Of a stretch of DNA of 64,000 nucleotides, positions 42,665 through 51,193 are shown in pieces. Numbering within the stretch: the first letter of the stretch is position 1; each line of letters opens with the position of its first letter. Under the pieces are notes generated by a model that was given only the letters and a program-made list of their open reading frames with translations, did no database searches and was not told where the DNA came from. This DNA is from Deinococcales bacterium (GTDB lineage: Bacteria > Deinococcota > Deinococci > Deinococcales > JAAFIG01): assembly GCA_025359505.1 (NCBI GenBank), contig JANYHH010000070.1, forward strand, positions 1 to 64,000, given 5' to 3'. The position numbers and the translations under genes were made by a program.

Positions 42665-45223
42665 ATGAACAATCAAGCCCCGAGCTGGGGAATCAAGCAA
42701 GCGCTGACGGTCTTGGTGATGGTGGGCGCGATGTTGCTGAGCCACGCGGTGCAAGCCGCCCTCCCCAACGAATTCGCCGGGGCGTGGTATCGCTTTCAGA
42801 CCCAAGCCAACGCCAGTCCCAGCTACCATTACTACTGGTTCAGCTCAGATGGGCGCTTTTTGGAAGGCATCCCGACCGAGGGGCGCTACACAAACTTTGA
42901 TTGTGCGACGCCGCGCACCAAAGACGAGTGGCAATCCTGCGGCACGTACACCCTCAGAGGCAGCAAGCTGATCCTCAGCTACAGCGTGACCGGCATCGCC
43001 AATAGCTGCGATATCGCCATTAAAAACGCTAAGCTCGAGGTTTGCGGTTCAAGTTACACGCGCCTCAAACCCGTGAAAAGCGGGCTGCTCGAGGGGACGT
43101 TCACGCATTTATCGGTCTTCAACAGCCCGACGCTCATCAACGTTGATGGCTCCAGCACGGTTTCTGGCGGGCAGTCGCGCAAAAGCATCACCTTTAAAAA
43201 AGACGGCTCGTTCACGTCGGATCGCTCGAGTTTCAACGCGTTCTCGAGCAGTGCGGTCGTGGCTTACAACGGCTCCAAGGATTCCACGGGTGGGTCGTAC
43301 ACGGCCGCGAACGGTGTGCTGACCTTGAAATTCAAAGAGGGCGCAGTCCTGCGCTATACGCTGTTATGGTTGGATAAGGAAAATATTTTCATTGACGACA
43401 CGATTTACTGGCGCGACGGCGGCGGCGCTGGCGCACGGGACGTGCAGACGTACCTGCCCGCGATTGAGCGCGGCAGCGGCAAAGCCGTGCCGAAGAGTTA
43501 CGCCGATCCAATCCGTTTCGTGCCGTTCAATGACCAGCTCTCAAAACGCGACCGCTCGTTCATCGCGCTGTCGACGATTGTGAACGAGTCCGACGATGAT
43601 GCGACGCTCTACTGGCGCTGCGACGCCAAAGCCTTACAGGTTCACCTCGACGCCAGCGACATCCTGACCGATGCCGAGGGCACGACGCCACTGACGTACC
43701 GCTTCGATACACAGGCGCTCCAGCAGGATTTCTGGACGACACCCGCCAAGGCCGAGCCTCGCTTGGAAATCAGGTCAACCTCGAGCGACGCCTTCGCGCC
43801 GAGCAGCAGCGTCGCGGGCTTGACGCAGAGCGCCGTGCAATCCAAGCGCCTCGCGGTGCAGACGCTTGAGGATGGCAAAGCCAAAATCTACGTTTTCGAC
43901 CTGACGGGCTTTGCGGCGGCGCTGCAAAAACTCAAATGCAAAAGCGGTTTCGGCGGATCTCGAGCCACGGTCGGCGCGTTCAGTGTCGAGACGAGGCTGG
44001 ATGTCAACAGCGGCTCGAGTGCGTCGCTGGCGCGTACCCTGACGACCAAGGCCGAAGACCGCAACGGCAACGACGGCTGGGATTTGTATAAGAACTCGCG
44101 CACCGCGCTGATGTGGCGTTGCGATGTAGCAGGCAAACCGCAGATCGTGCTGCTGCCGTGGGAAAGCATCATCACCGATGACGAGAATGTCGATGTCGGG
44201 TTCAGCTTCGACGGCGGGCAAGGATACGAGGACACGTGGGAATCGATGATTCCGGACAATAAACCGATTGACAGCGACCTCGAGTTTCAGCGCGGTCATC
44301 GCGCTCCGGCCGCTCGAGTGCTGACACTCACCAAGGCGGCATTGAGTGCTAAGTCGTTCAGGCTCACGATCTTCGACAACGGCGGCGGCGTGTACTCCAA
44401 GCGTTACAGCTTCAACTTGGAGGGGCTGGCGGGCGCGTTGGCAAAGCTGCCGTGCTTCGCCAAAGCTGGCTTGGGCGGCGCGGCGGTCAATCCAGCGCCA
44501 ACACCGATCACGAAACCGCCCGTGACAACGACGCCCGTGACCAAACCGCCAGTCGTGACCACCTCGAGTCCGCCGCCCGCACCGAACGCACCCGCCCTCA
44601 GCGCCCCAGCCTTGCTCGAGCGGGCCCGCGTTGCTCACGGCGGAACAGCGCTCGACAAGATTCGCACTTACAAGGAGCAAAGCGAATCCACCATCTACTC
44701 AGGCGGGCAGAGCGCCCTACTGGGCGTGATCTCGAGCGCCGATGTGACCGCGCAGACGGTCAGGGCCGAGTACGCGGTGAACGGGCAACGGGCGCTGATC
44801 GCGCAAGCCTCCCCGCTCGAGGCGTGGCAATGGACGACGCAGGGCGGACTCCAGCCAATGTTGGAGGGCGACGCCGCCGAATTGCGTAGCGCACTCACGA
44901 TCGGCTGGCTTGGTTTGCGGAGCAGCGTCAAACCCGACAAGCTCGAGGTCGTCACGGTGGCGGGCAGCCAAGCATTGCGCGTCACGAGCAAGGGTTTGAC
45001 GGTCACGTACAGTTTCGATGCGGCCGGGCGGATCGCCACGCAAACCGCGCAGAGTAGCGATGGCGAGGTGATCGTGCGCCAGAGCGATTACCGCCAAGTG
45101 CAGGGCGTGTGGATCGCGTTTTTATCCGAGAGTTTCCTGAACGGGCAGCGCACGCGCACGGATCGCACGCTCGAGGTGCAAGTCAATCCGACGCTCAGTG
45201 CCGAGACGTTTGCCAAGCCATAG
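42665..45223 (+). CDS. Large secreted multidomain protein of unknown function
   Basis: 852 aa with a signal peptide (about residues 12-34). An N-terminal beta domain (35-270) shares a pattern with the 59197-60420 protein (a strand with SI.FK.DG.F, then LTLKF..G...R). Two repeats of about 130 residues follow, each with an LxWRCD motif, TD-E and a KLxC end (about 300-440 and 470-620). A Pro/Thr linker (about 625-660) leads to a C-terminal LolA/LppX-like half-barrel (ERARVAHGGTALDKIRTY onward). It may bind lipid or a hydrophobic ligand; this is inference from the C-terminal fold. Confidence 0.72.
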   Translation: MNNQAPSWGIKQALTVLVMVGAMLLSHAVQAALPNEFAGAWYRFQTQANASPSYHYYWFSSDGRFLEGIPTEGRYTNFDCATPRTKDEWQSCGTYTLRGSKLILSYSVTGIANSCDIAIKNAKLEVCGSSYTRLKPVKSGLLEGTFTHLSVFNSPTLINVDGSSTVSGGQSRKSITFKKDGSFTSDRSSFNAFSSSAVVAYNGSKDSTGGSYTAANGVLTLKFKEGAVLRYTLLWLDKENIFIDDTIYWRDGGGAGARDVQTYLPAIERGSGKAVPKSYADPIRFVPFNDQLSKRDRSFIALSTIVNESDDDATLYWRCDAKALQVHLDASDILTDAEGTTPLTYRFDTQALQQDFWTTPAKAEPRLEIRSTSSDAFAPSSSVAGLTQSAVQSKRLAVQTLEDGKAKIYVFDLTGFAAALQKLKCKSGFGGSRATVGAFSVETRLDVNSGSSASLARTLTTKAEDRNGNDGWDLYKNSRTALMWRCDVAGKPQIVLLPWESIITDDENVDVGFSFDGGQGYEDTWESMIPDNKPIDSDLEFQRGHRAPAARVLTLTKAALSAKSFRLTIFDNGGGVYSKRYSFNLEGLAGALAKLPCFAKAGLGGAAVNPAPTPITKPPVTTTPVTKPPVVTTSSPPPAPNAPALSAPALLERARVAHGGTALDKIRTYKEQSESTIYSGGQSALLGVISSADVTAQTVRAEYAVNGQRALIAQASPLEAWQWTTQGGLQPMLEGDAAELRSALTIGWLGLRSSVKPDKLEVVTVAGSQALRVTSKGLTVTYSFDAAGRIATQTAQSSDGEVIVRQSDYRQVQGVWIAFLSESFLNGQRTRTDRTLEVQVNPTLSAETFAKP

Positions 45224-45288
45224 AATTTTAGCTCGAGGGTGGTACGGGATGCAGAGCGCTGAGGGCAAAATCGGTGAAGGCTCGAGCT

Positions 45289-45624
45289 TCAGAGTCGTCC
45301 GCGCACGAAGCCGTGCAATCCCTCGAGCGGCGCTGACACTGCTTCGTGCTGCCCTGCTTGGTAATCGAACATCACCCTCGTCGCGTGGATCAAACCAGCA
45401 GCGGTCAGAAACGCGTCTTTCAAGACCCACGTCTCGAGCTGCGAGACGTGAAGATTTTGGTCGCCTAGATCGCGCAGGAACGTGACCGCGAGGCTCGAGT
45501 CGGTGAAGATCAAGGCGTATTTGTCGACACCACTTTGAATCGTCACCAATTCGCCCGCCACGGCTTGGTTGAAAATCACCAACCAGTGCATTGTGATCGG
45601 ATTGGGGGCTGGCATCGCTCGCAA
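45289..45624 (-). CDS. Hypothetical protein (about 100-111 aa)
   Basis: A soluble small protein. Recognisable features: LVIFNQAVAGELVTIQSG, a strand-rich KYALIFTDSSLAVTFLRDLG and AGLIHATRVMFDYQAG. It looks like a compact alpha/beta domain; family not recognised. In-frame ATGs at 45624, 45615 and 45591 are possible; the last keeps a clear gap to the divergent peptidase gene at 45649. GC-rich codon use and CTCGAG content fit a native gene. Confidence 0.5.
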   Translation of the reverse strand: MRAMPAPNPITMHWLVIFNQAVAGELVTIQSGVDKYALIFTDSSLAVTFLRDLGDQNLHVSQLETWVLKDAFLTAAGLIHATRVMFDYQAGQHEAVSAPLEGLHGFVRGRL

Positions 45625-45648
45625 AAATTATCACGTATCCTGTAACGC

Positions 45649-47586
45649 ATGCTGAAACCCTCAGACCTGCACGACCTCAACTTCGCTTCGGACGTGCAGA
45701 TCAGCGGCGACGGCAGGCTCGTCGCGTTCGTGGTGTCCAAAGCTTCAAACAACCGCAAAGGTTACGAGAGCGCGATTCACCTGTCACGCGACGGCGCAGC
45801 CGCCACGCAGTTCACCGCTGGCACGGGTAAAGACGCCGCGCCGCGATTTTCACGCGATGGCACGCTGCTGGCCTTCACGCGCAGCACGTGGGATCAAAAA
45901 GCGCAACTGATGCTGATGCCGCTGGCGGGCGGCGAGGCGCTGGCGCTGACCAGCCTGAAAAGCGGTGTCTCGAGTCCAAAATTTTCACCGGACAATCAAA
46001 AAATCGCTTTCCTCAGTCGCGGCGATTGGGAAGACCCGAGCCGGGCTGACGGATTGCCCAGAATCGTCACGAGTTTGCGCTACAAGAAAAACGAGTTGAG
46101 CGGCGCGGGGATCATGCCCGATGAGTCGTTGCAACTTTATGTTTACGACCTCGAGACCGCCAAGGCGTCGCCCGTGACGAAGCACGAGGTCGACATCGAA
46201 GGCTTTGATTGGGTGGATGGTGAACGGCTGGTGTTCACCGCAGCGGTCAGTCTGGAATTGAGCGCGACGTGGGCAACGCAGGCGTTTCTGGTCAAGCTTG
46301 GCAAGAAGAAGGCGCAGCAGTTGACGCGGTGGAGCGGGTCGATGGGCGGCATCGCGGTGTCGCCCGACGGTCTGCGAGCGGCCGTGATCGCCGACCCAGA
46401 TTCGGCGACCCACCCCGGCGACCCGCACATCCATACTTTTTCCCTCGAGAAGAACGCCGTGTTGCACCGCGTCTCGAGCGCCGATGTGCTGGCAGGCAAC
46501 ACCGTCAACTCCGACGCGCACCTCGGCGCGTACCCGCACGTCCCGTTCTGGCTGGCCAGCGGTGAGCTGATCGCGCTGCATCAATTCGGTGGCAGCGGCG
46601 CGATTGCGAAACTCACCAAAAGCGGCAAACTCGAGCGCCAAACCAATGAGGCAACCTCGAATATCGCAGCCTTGAGCGTCAACTCGAGCGGCGACTGCGC
46701 GTACCTGCGAGAGTCTGCGTTCCAGCCGCTCGAGGTCTTCGTCAAACGCGGTAAAAGCACGCGTCAAATCTCAAACCTCAATCCAGCCCAGCAAGGCAAC
46801 CTCGAGTCGGTGATTGTGAAACGCGACGGTTTCACGGTCGAAGGCTGGGTCTTGAAGCCGCACGGTTGGAAGCGCGGACGAAATTACCCGCTGGTGCTGA
46901 ACGTTCACGGTGGCCCGGCGACCGCGTGGGGTCACGCGTACATGCACGAGTTTCACGCGCTGGCCGCGCAGGGTTACGCGGTGTGCTTTTGCAATATTCG
47001 CGGCAGTACGGGCTACGGTGACAGTCAAACCGCTGGCACGGACGGCGCATACGGCGCTGGTGATTACGACGACCTGATGGCGTTTCTGGACGCCTGCCTC
47101 GAGCGCTTCGCGTGGCTGGATGGCAAGCGGGCCGCGATTGTCGGCGGCAGTTACGGCGGCGTGATGACCAACTGGGTGATCTCGCACACCACGCGCTTCA
47201 AGGCCGCGATCACGGACAGGAGCATCTGCAACTGGGTGTCGTTTTACGGCACGTCGGACATCGGTTACCGCTTCGTGGAGCGCGAGTTGCGCGGCAGTGT
47301 CTCTACCGGAACCGTCCCGCAGGACGCTGACCGCCTGTGGGCGTTATCGCCGCTGCGCTACGCTGCGGATGTCGAAACGCCGTGCCTGATTGTTCACAGC
47401 GAGGAAGACCACCGCTGCCCGATCGAGCAAGCCGAGCAGTGGTTCGTGGCACTGAAATCTGCGGGCGTGCCCGTGCGCTTCGTGCGCGTGCCGCAAGAGA
47501 ACCACGAACTCTCGCGCAGCGGCCGCCCAGACCGCCGCGAGTTCAGATTGCGCGAGTATCTAGACTGGTTAGAGAAATGGCTCTGA
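45649..47586 (+). CDS. S9-family (acylaminoacyl-type) peptidase
   Basis: 645 aa. An N-terminal WD40/TolB-type beta propeller (residues about 10-380, repeats such as APRFSRDGTLLAFTRS and SPKFSPDNQKIAFLSR) shields a C-terminal alpha/beta hydrolase. Catalytic triad: Ser in GGSYGGVMTNW, Asp in HSEEDHRCP, His in PQENHELSRSG. The oxyanion region is NVHGGPATAWGHAYMHEFH. It cleaves short peptides, probably in the cytoplasm, since no signal peptide is present. Length fits the S9C group. Confidence 0.93.
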   Translation: MLKPSDLHDLNFASDVQISGDGRLVAFVVSKASNNRKGYESAIHLSRDGAAATQFTAGTGKDAAPRFSRDGTLLAFTRSTWDQKAQLMLMPLAGGEALALTSLKSGVSSPKFSPDNQKIAFLSRGDWEDPSRADGLPRIVTSLRYKKNELSGAGIMPDESLQLYVYDLETAKASPVTKHEVDIEGFDWVDGERLVFTAAVSLELSATWATQAFLVKLGKKKAQQLTRWSGSMGGIAVSPDGLRAAVIADPDSATHPGDPHIHTFSLEKNAVLHRVSSADVLAGNTVNSDAHLGAYPHVPFWLASGELIALHQFGGSGAIAKLTKSGKLERQTNEATSNIAALSVNSSGDCAYLRESAFQPLEVFVKRGKSTRQISNLNPAQQGNLESVIVKRDGFTVEGWVLKPHGWKRGRNYPLVLNVHGGPATAWGHAYMHEFHALAAQGYAVCFCNIRGSTGYGDSQTAGTDGAYGAGDYDDLMAFLDACLERFAWLDGKRAAIVGGSYGGVMTNWVISHTTRFKAAITDRSICNWVSFYGTSDIGYRFVERELRGSVSTGTVPQDADRLWALSPLRYAADVETPCLIVHSEEDHRCPIEQAEQWFVALKSAGVPVRFVRVPQENHELSRSGRPDRREFRLREYLDWLEKWL

Positions 47587-47649
47587 GTCGTGAGTCACGG
47601 CTTGAAACCAGCATCTCGAGGAATCTCGAGCGGATGCAGATAAGCTTAC

Positions 47650-48300
47650 GTGGTGAAGCGAATTTTGAAGACGTGGTTGGCCATCGGTGCAGCACTCTTC
47701 ATCGGTGTGGCGGTGGCGCAGGGCGTCAAGCAACTCAGCGTCAGCTTGGCGGGTAAAAGCCTGAAGCTCGACAGCGTGGTCGTCGCGGGCAAAACCTATG
47801 TCTCGCTCGAGCAGCTCAAAAAAGCCTTGCCGAATCCCGCGCCGTCGACTGGGGCAGCGGGCGGCGCGAACCAAGTGGCCGCCACCAGCGGTTGCATCGG
47901 CGAGTACCTGTTCAACGGCGTCTGGCGTCTCAAGGTGCAAAGCCTGATGTACAGCGTTGAGGAAAAAGCGTGGTACTTGACGATTGAACTCCGTAACGGC
48001 ACGAATAAAGTTGCCAAACCGAACTACACTGGCTCGAGCGGCAGCGGTGATGACATCAGTCTCGTGACCGAGGATGGCAACTCGCTGAGTTTAGCGAACG
48101 GTACGAGTATCCAAGACGATATTCTGTTAAAAAACATCGCGCCCGGATCGGCTGGGGTCACGAAAATCTGGTTTAACGCCGACAGCGCCACGCCGAAAGC
48201 TACGAAGTTGCTGTGGGCGATGAGTGCCGCCAATAACAGCGACAAAGCGCCGCTCGGCAAACAACCCGCCTTCCGCGTCGACCTGACCTGCCAGAAGTAA
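47650..48300 (+). CDS. Secreted protein with stalk/copper-amine-oxidase-N-like domain
   Basis: 216 aa with an N-terminal signal peptide (LAIGAALFIGVAVAQG). Residues about 25-60 (VSLAGKSLKLDSVVVAGKTYVSL in part) match the stalk-domain pattern of copper-amine-oxidase N-terminal-like repeats. The rest (65-216) is a beta-rich domain with two cysteines (TSGCIGEYLFNG near the start and LTCQK at the end), perhaps disulfide-bonded. Function unknown. It follows the peptidase by 63 bp. Confidence 0.65.
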   Translation: MVKRILKTWLAIGAALFIGVAVAQGVKQLSVSLAGKSLKLDSVVVAGKTYVSLEQLKKALPNPAPSTGAAGGANQVAATSGCIGEYLFNGVWRLKVQSLMYSVEEKAWYLTIELRNGTNKVAKPNYTGSSGSGDDISLVTEDGNSLSLANGTSIQDDILLKNIAPGSAGVTKIWFNADSATPKATKLLWAMSAANNSDKAPLGKQPAFRVDLTCQK

Positions 48301-48303
48301 ACC

Positions 48304-49005
48304 TCAGACGCTCGGCTCGAGGTTTCGTCGCGCCTCGAGCAGCACGGCTGGGTAATCCCCGATCAAGCCGTCCACGCCGATCTCGAGCAACCTTCGTGCG
48401 GTCTCAAAGTCGTTGACCGTCCACGTGTTGACCTTCCAGCCCCTCGAGTGCGCGTTTTTCACGAGTTCAGCCGTGACTTGGCTGTGGTGCGGGTGAATCG
48501 CGTTGACGAACAAAAGCGGCGCACTGATCCCGTCTTTCAAATACCACTGCGTCATGTCCGGCGCGTACAGCAAGCCCGTCTCTAAGCGCCGATCCGCCCA
48601 TTTGACGCGGGCGAGCGACACGGGATTGAAGCTCGAGACGATCACGCTTTCGATCATCCCCAAGCGGGCGATCAGCGCAGCCGTTTCACGCTCGCGTCCA
48701 TCGGTGGCGCTGGTCTCCAATTTGATTTCGACATTGACATACGCGCCGCGCTGCTTGGCGAGCAGCAGCACCGCCTCGAGCGTCGGGATGTGAACGGGCA
48801 ACTCAGCGTGCTTGAGCGCCGCGATCAAACGTCCGTCCGCCAAGTGGAAATCGTGATGCGTGACCAACATGCCATCGAGCGTGCGCTGCACATCCAGTTC
48901 AAAGCCGTCCAAGCCAGCCTCGAGTGCTGATGTGAACGACTCGAGCGTGTTTTCAGGGTGCTGCTTGGGGCTGCCGCGATGACCGAGCAGGCGAGGTGAG
49001 TTCAT
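48304..49005 (-). CDS. Glycerophosphodiester phosphodiesterase
   Basis: 233 aa TIM-barrel enzyme that splits glycerophosphodiesters into glycerol 3-phosphate and an alcohol. The start LLGHRGSPKQHPENT carries the HRG and catalytic His, GFELDVQRTLDGMLVTHHD holds the metal ligands (Glu, Asp) and the second His, and VNVEIK holds the next Glu. The C-terminal IGVDGLIGDYP is typical. No signal peptide, so cytoplasmic. Convergent with the stalk-domain gene. Confidence 0.93.
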   Translation of the reverse strand: MNSPRLLGHRGSPKQHPENTLESFTSALEAGLDGFELDVQRTLDGMLVTHHDFHLADGRLIAALKHAELPVHIPTLEAVLLLAKQRGAYVNVEIKLETSATDGRERETAALIARLGMIESVIVSSFNPVSLARVKWADRRLETGLLYAPDMTQWYLKDGISAPLLFVNAIHPHHSQVTAELVKNAHSRGWKVNTWTVNDFETARRLLEIGVDGLIGDYPAVLLEARRNLEPSV

Positions 49006-49063
49006 GCGTCACAGGCTACACGAGTCGCGTCAGCCTCGAGACACGTTGCACCCGAGTTCACGT

Positions 49064-50425
49064 TCAGCGCGGTGTGACGCGCATCCGCAGCTCACCCTTG
49101 GGTCTGAGCGTGACTGCCTGCTCGAGTTCCACGGTCTGACCGGGTTCCAACGCGAATTCAAAGCGCTGAATCAACGAAGCGAGGATCAGTTGCCCTTCGA
49201 TCAATGCCAGATTGCTGCCGATGCACTTGCGGGGCCCCGCGCCGAAGGGCATGAACGCTAGGCGGTGCGTCGGTTCAAAGCCCAGCGCGAAACGGTCTGG
49301 GTTGAAGCTCAGTGGGTCTGTCCAGTGGCGCGGGTGGCGGTGAATGTTGAAAATGCTCGGGATGATGATTGCGCCTTTTGGCACGTCGAAATCCCCGATA
49401 CGCGTGTCAAACGTGGCGGTGCGCGGGCTGGTGATCGGGGCGGCCGGGTAGAGTCGCAGGGTCTCGTTCAGCACCTGCTGGGTGAAGGGCAGGTGCTCCA
49501 AGTCGGTCATGTTCGGCGTGCGCCCATGAAGGACGGTCTCGAGTTCGTGATGCAAGCGGGTTTGCAGCGCTGGATCTTGCGACAGCGCGGCCAGCGCAAA
49601 AGACAGCGTGTGAGCCGTGGTTTCGTGCCCAGCGCCGAAGATCGTCAGCACCTCGTCGCGCACCTGCGCGTCGTCCATGCCCTGCCCACTGTCGGCGTCT
49701 CTGGCCTCGAGCAGCATGTCCAGCAGATCGCCGGGAATTTCCTCACTGTGGCGGCGCTCGTCGATGATGCCCTGCACGATGGCTTCGATGGAACGCTTGG
49801 CGCGGCGGAAGCGCTCGTGGCTGGGCAGCGGGAGTGGCAGCGGCAGCGGCAGTGGGGTTTGCAGGCGGTGTTGCAAGAAGCGCGTCGATGCAATCACGGC
49901 TGGGCCAATCGTGCCCGCTTGACTGAGCACATCGGCGCTGAACATGATCTGGGTGATGATGTCGAGTGTGGTTTCCATCATTTCAAAGGAAATATCGGTG
50001 CTGCCCACACCGCCCAGCCGCTTTACTAAGCGTCCAATCGCGGCCGTCATCTTGTCGTTCATCGTCGCTATGCGGGCGCGGTGGAACATCGGTTGCATCA
50101 TCCGGCGGTTGGCCATCCATTGGCTATGATCGTTGACGGTCACGAGGCCGTTGCCCAGCAGCAGCCGCAGCACGGCGTCGGCTTTGGGGAATTCAGTGTT
50201 GCGGTCGATCAGCACTTCCTGCGCGAGTTCCGGCGACGAGATCACGTGCAGGTTGCGACGCTTGCCGAGGTCGAGCCGGAACAGGTCGCCGTGAACAGCG
50301 AAATTGCGGGTGAAGGCTCCGAGCGCACCGCCGTTCATCATTTCAGCGAAATTCCCGAGCAGCGGCACGGCTCTAGGGCTGGGGGCGGGGTTGGGGGCGG
50401 CTGGACTCGAGCTGGTTGGCATCAT
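49064..50425 (-). CDS. Cytochrome P450
   Basis: 453 aa monooxygenase. I-helix [14 protein letters not shown] with the Thr pair, K-helix [10 protein letters not shown] (ExxR), and the heme loop [15 protein letters not shown] with the axial Cys. It resembles CYP102/CYP110-type bacterial P450s that hydroxylate fatty acids, terpenes or carotenoids; substrate not deducible. A Leu-Pro repeat ([14 protein letters not shown] at about residue 190), made by a CAGTGG/CAGCGG-type microsatellite near 49828-49858, is unusual. A TetR regulator is divergent and probably controls it through the palindrome at 50435-50450. Confidence 0.93.
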   Translation of the reverse strand: MMPTSSSPAAPNPAPSPRAVPLLGNFAEMMNGGALGAFTRNFAVHGDLFRLDLGKRRNLHVISSPELAQEVLIDRNTEFPKADAVLRLLLGNGLVTVNDHSQWMANRRMMQPMFHRARIATMNDKMTAAIGRLVKRLGGVGSTDISFEMMETTLDIITQIMFSADVLSQAGTIGPAVIASTRFLQHRLQTPLPLPLPLPLPSHERFRRAKRSIEAIVQGIIDERRHSEEIPGDLLDMLLEARDADSGQGMDDAQVRDEVLTIFGAGHETTAHTLSFALAALSQDPALQTRLHHELETVLHGRTPNMTDLEHLPFTQQVLNETLRLYPAAPITSPRTATFDTRIGDFDVPKGAIIIPSIFNIHRHPRHWTDPLSFNPDRFALGFEPTHRLAFMPFGAGPRKCIGSNLALIEGQLILASLIQRFEFALEPGQTVELEQAVTLRPKGELRMRVTPR

Positions 50426-50434
50426 GGTCTGCTC

Positions 50435-50450
50435 CTAACTATCTGGTTAG
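50435..50450. promoter_or_regulatory. TetR-type operator between P450 and TetR genes
   Basis: CTAACTATCTGGTTAG is an inverted repeat (CTAAC, 6-bp spacer, GTTAG) in the 44-bp gap between the divergent P450 and TetR genes. A second overlapping palindrome ATCTGGTTAGAT is present. Placement suggests control of both genes. Confidence 0.6.
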
Positions 50451-50469
50451 ATGGTAGACTCGAGCGGCG

Positions 50470-51144
50470 ATGATGTCAAGTCCCACCCCGCAACCCGCAA
50501 AGCCGCGCCCTCGAGACGCCGCCAACGCCCGCCAAATTATTCTGGACGCCAGCGAAGCAGTCTTCGCCCGCGACGGTTTCTCCGGCGCTCGGGTGGATGA
50601 GATCGCCCGCATCGCTGGGTACAACAAAAGCCTGCTGTTCCAGTATTTTGGGGACAAGAAAAATTTGTACTTCGCGGTGATCCGCCGCGTGCGCGAACGC
50701 AGTGACGCCGCTTTCCTGAGCGCCATGAACGTCAGCCACCAAGCAACGCAACCGCTGACCCGCGAGCGCTTAAAAACCCTGCTGGCCGCCAGCGTCGCTT
50801 GGGTCTTCGATCACTTCCTCGAGCACCCGCGTTACCTGAAGATCTTCATGTGGGAAATGGCGACCGAATGGCAGACCTTTCGCCAAACCAGTGAACCGCT
50901 CGAGCCGAGCTTTCAGATTGGACTGGAACTTTTCAGCCATGCTCAGCAGCTCGGTTTGCTGCGCGAGGACATCGCTCCGGAAACCGTGATCGCCAACATC
51001 ATGAGCCTCCCGCTGATCGCGCTGGCCGCCATTCCCAGATTTGAAACCCTGCGCGAACGCGCCAACCCTAACCAAGCCGTGACCATTGCCGCGCTGCGCG
51101 AGCAAACCGTGCATTTCGTGTTGCACGCCGCGCTGCCGGATTGA
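50470..51144 (+). CDS. TetR-family transcriptional regulator
   Basis: 224 aa. The N-terminal helix-turn-helix (IILDASEAVFARDGFSGARV, then VDEIARIAGYNKSLLFQYF) is followed by a nine-helix ligand domain. GDKKNLYFAV at the end of the DNA-binding part is classic. Residues 1-20 are a Pro-rich tail. It is divergent from the P450 gene across 44 bp with a shared palindrome, so it most likely represses the P450 in the absence of a small hydrophobic ligand. The ATG 50470 gives the longest frame; 50473 also possible. Confidence 0.92.
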   Translation: MMSSPTPQPAKPRPRDAANARQIILDASEAVFARDGFSGARVDEIARIAGYNKSLLFQYFGDKKNLYFAVIRRVRERSDAAFLSAMNVSHQATQPLTRERLKTLLAASVAWVFDHFLEHPRYLKIFMWEMATEWQTFRQTSEPLEPSFQIGLELFSHAQQLGLLREDIAPETVIANIMSLPLIALAAIPRFETLRERANPNQAVTIAALREQTVHFVLHAALPD

Positions 51145-51193
51145 ACCAGTCAGCCTCGAGCGGTCAGATCAAAGAACCTCGAGACGTTCACAC

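Noticed and set aside
43775-44680. 301-codon minus-strand frame within the large secreted protein
   Set aside because: Opposite strand has a signal peptide and repeated domains; this frame is compositionally random.
49828-49858. CRISPR-like short repeats
   Set aside because: It is a 6-bp microsatellite within the P450 frame, with no spacers. No CRISPR array was seen elsewhere.
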